Source of the DNA: Kalaharituber pfeilii | Lineage: Eukaryota > Ascomycota > Pezizomycetes > Pezizales > Pezizaceae | Length of the DNA: 17,085 nucleotides | Direction: 5' to 3' | NCBI GenBank assembly: GCA_015179045.1 | Contig: WHUZ01000264.1 | Coordinates: forward strand, 1 to 17,085 | Part shown: positions 16,994-17,085 of the stretch, one piece after another | Position numbering within the stretch: position 1 is the stretch's first letter | Layout of the letters: each line of letters starts with the position of its first letter | Position numbers and translations under genes: made by a program | Notes under the pieces: generated by a model | The model's database searches: none | What the model was told of the DNA's origin: nothing | What the model saw: the letters and a program-made list of their open reading frames with translations, nothing else

Positions 16994-17085
16994 ATGGCTT
17001 TAGTAGATCTGAATCTAATTTAGTTCCTAAGTATCCTCAATGCACAATTACTGAGACTGAGACTTTGTTCAAGATTGAGTCCTAG
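16994..17085 (-). other. 5' leader of element D
   Basis: Sequence between the window edge and the gag ATG, on minus. It contains no copy of the LTR end (TTACACCTAACA), so the primer-binding site and 5' LTR must lie to the right of the window. Confidence 0.5.

Larger units (their letters stand above)
9733..17085 (-). mobile_element. Element D: chromodomain Ty3/Gypsy LTR retrotransposon, minus strand, 5' end outside the window
   Basis: On the minus strand it reads gag (start 16993), pol in the -1 frame (protease, RT, RNase H, integrase, chromodomain), a stop at 10792-10794, a polypurine tract and a roughly 1-kb LTR ending TAACA at 9733. It interrupts the integrase of element C. Apart from the inserted TRIM (14541-15231), its layout is complete and long blocks stay in frame, so it is the youngest or least mutated large element here. 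Stops are mostly of CAA/CAG or TGG origin. The 5' LTR is not in the window: no sequence matching the end of the 3' LTR appears between 16993 and 17085. Confidence 0.9.

Overview
The window holds no recognisable host gene. It is a nest of degenerate LTR retrotransposons, almost all Ty3/Gypsy, of the kind found in AT-rich, repeat-packed compartments of filamentous ascomycete genomes. That host is inferred from three things: chromodomain-bearing (chromovirus, Tf1/sushi-like) pol genes, in-frame stops that are mostly CAA/CAG to TAA/TAG or TGG to TAG/TGA, and CA-to-TA changes at LTR ends. These are the footprint expected of repeat-induced point mutation (RIP). No dinucleotide index could be computed here, and the species is not identified.

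Layout. Element C (plus strand) is the oldest layer visible. Its pol frame is seen in two pieces: 1922-2358 (gag end and protease) and 7753-9732 (reverse transcriptase, RNase H, first residues of integrase). Three elements interrupt it. Element A (minus strand, 1-1921, running off the left edge) ends in an LTR at 1455-1921. Element B (plus strand, 2359-7747) is complete from LTR to LTR: two 498-bp LTRs and a perfect 5-bp target duplication AAATC at 2354-2358 and 7748-7752. Element D (minus strand, 9733 to beyond 17085) begins with its 3' LTR inside the C integrase. A and B are one family inserted head to head 437 bp apart, so about 1.5-1.8 kb of each forms a large imperfect inverted repeat.

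Element D is the best preserved. On the minus strand it has gag (start 16993, long coiled coil, zinc knuckle), then pol in the -1 frame (protease, RT, RNase H, integrase, chromodomain), then a polypurine tract and a roughly 1-kb LTR. Its gag end is split by a fourth layer, a 691-bp TRIM-like miniature retrotransposon (14541-15231). This has two 239-bp LTRs, a 213-bp non-coding interior and a perfect target duplication CCTTC.

Element B carries three unrelated tandem-repeat expansions: an 18-bp hexapeptide array in gag, a 25/29-bp compound array over the RNase H start, and a 15/24-bp minisatellite between RNase H and integrase. None of the elements is autonomous as seen. Catalytic residues are lost in the protease and RT of D, in the RNase H of C and by deletion in the RT of B. 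The order of events read from the nesting is C first, then A, B and D (mutual order unknown), with the TRIM after D.
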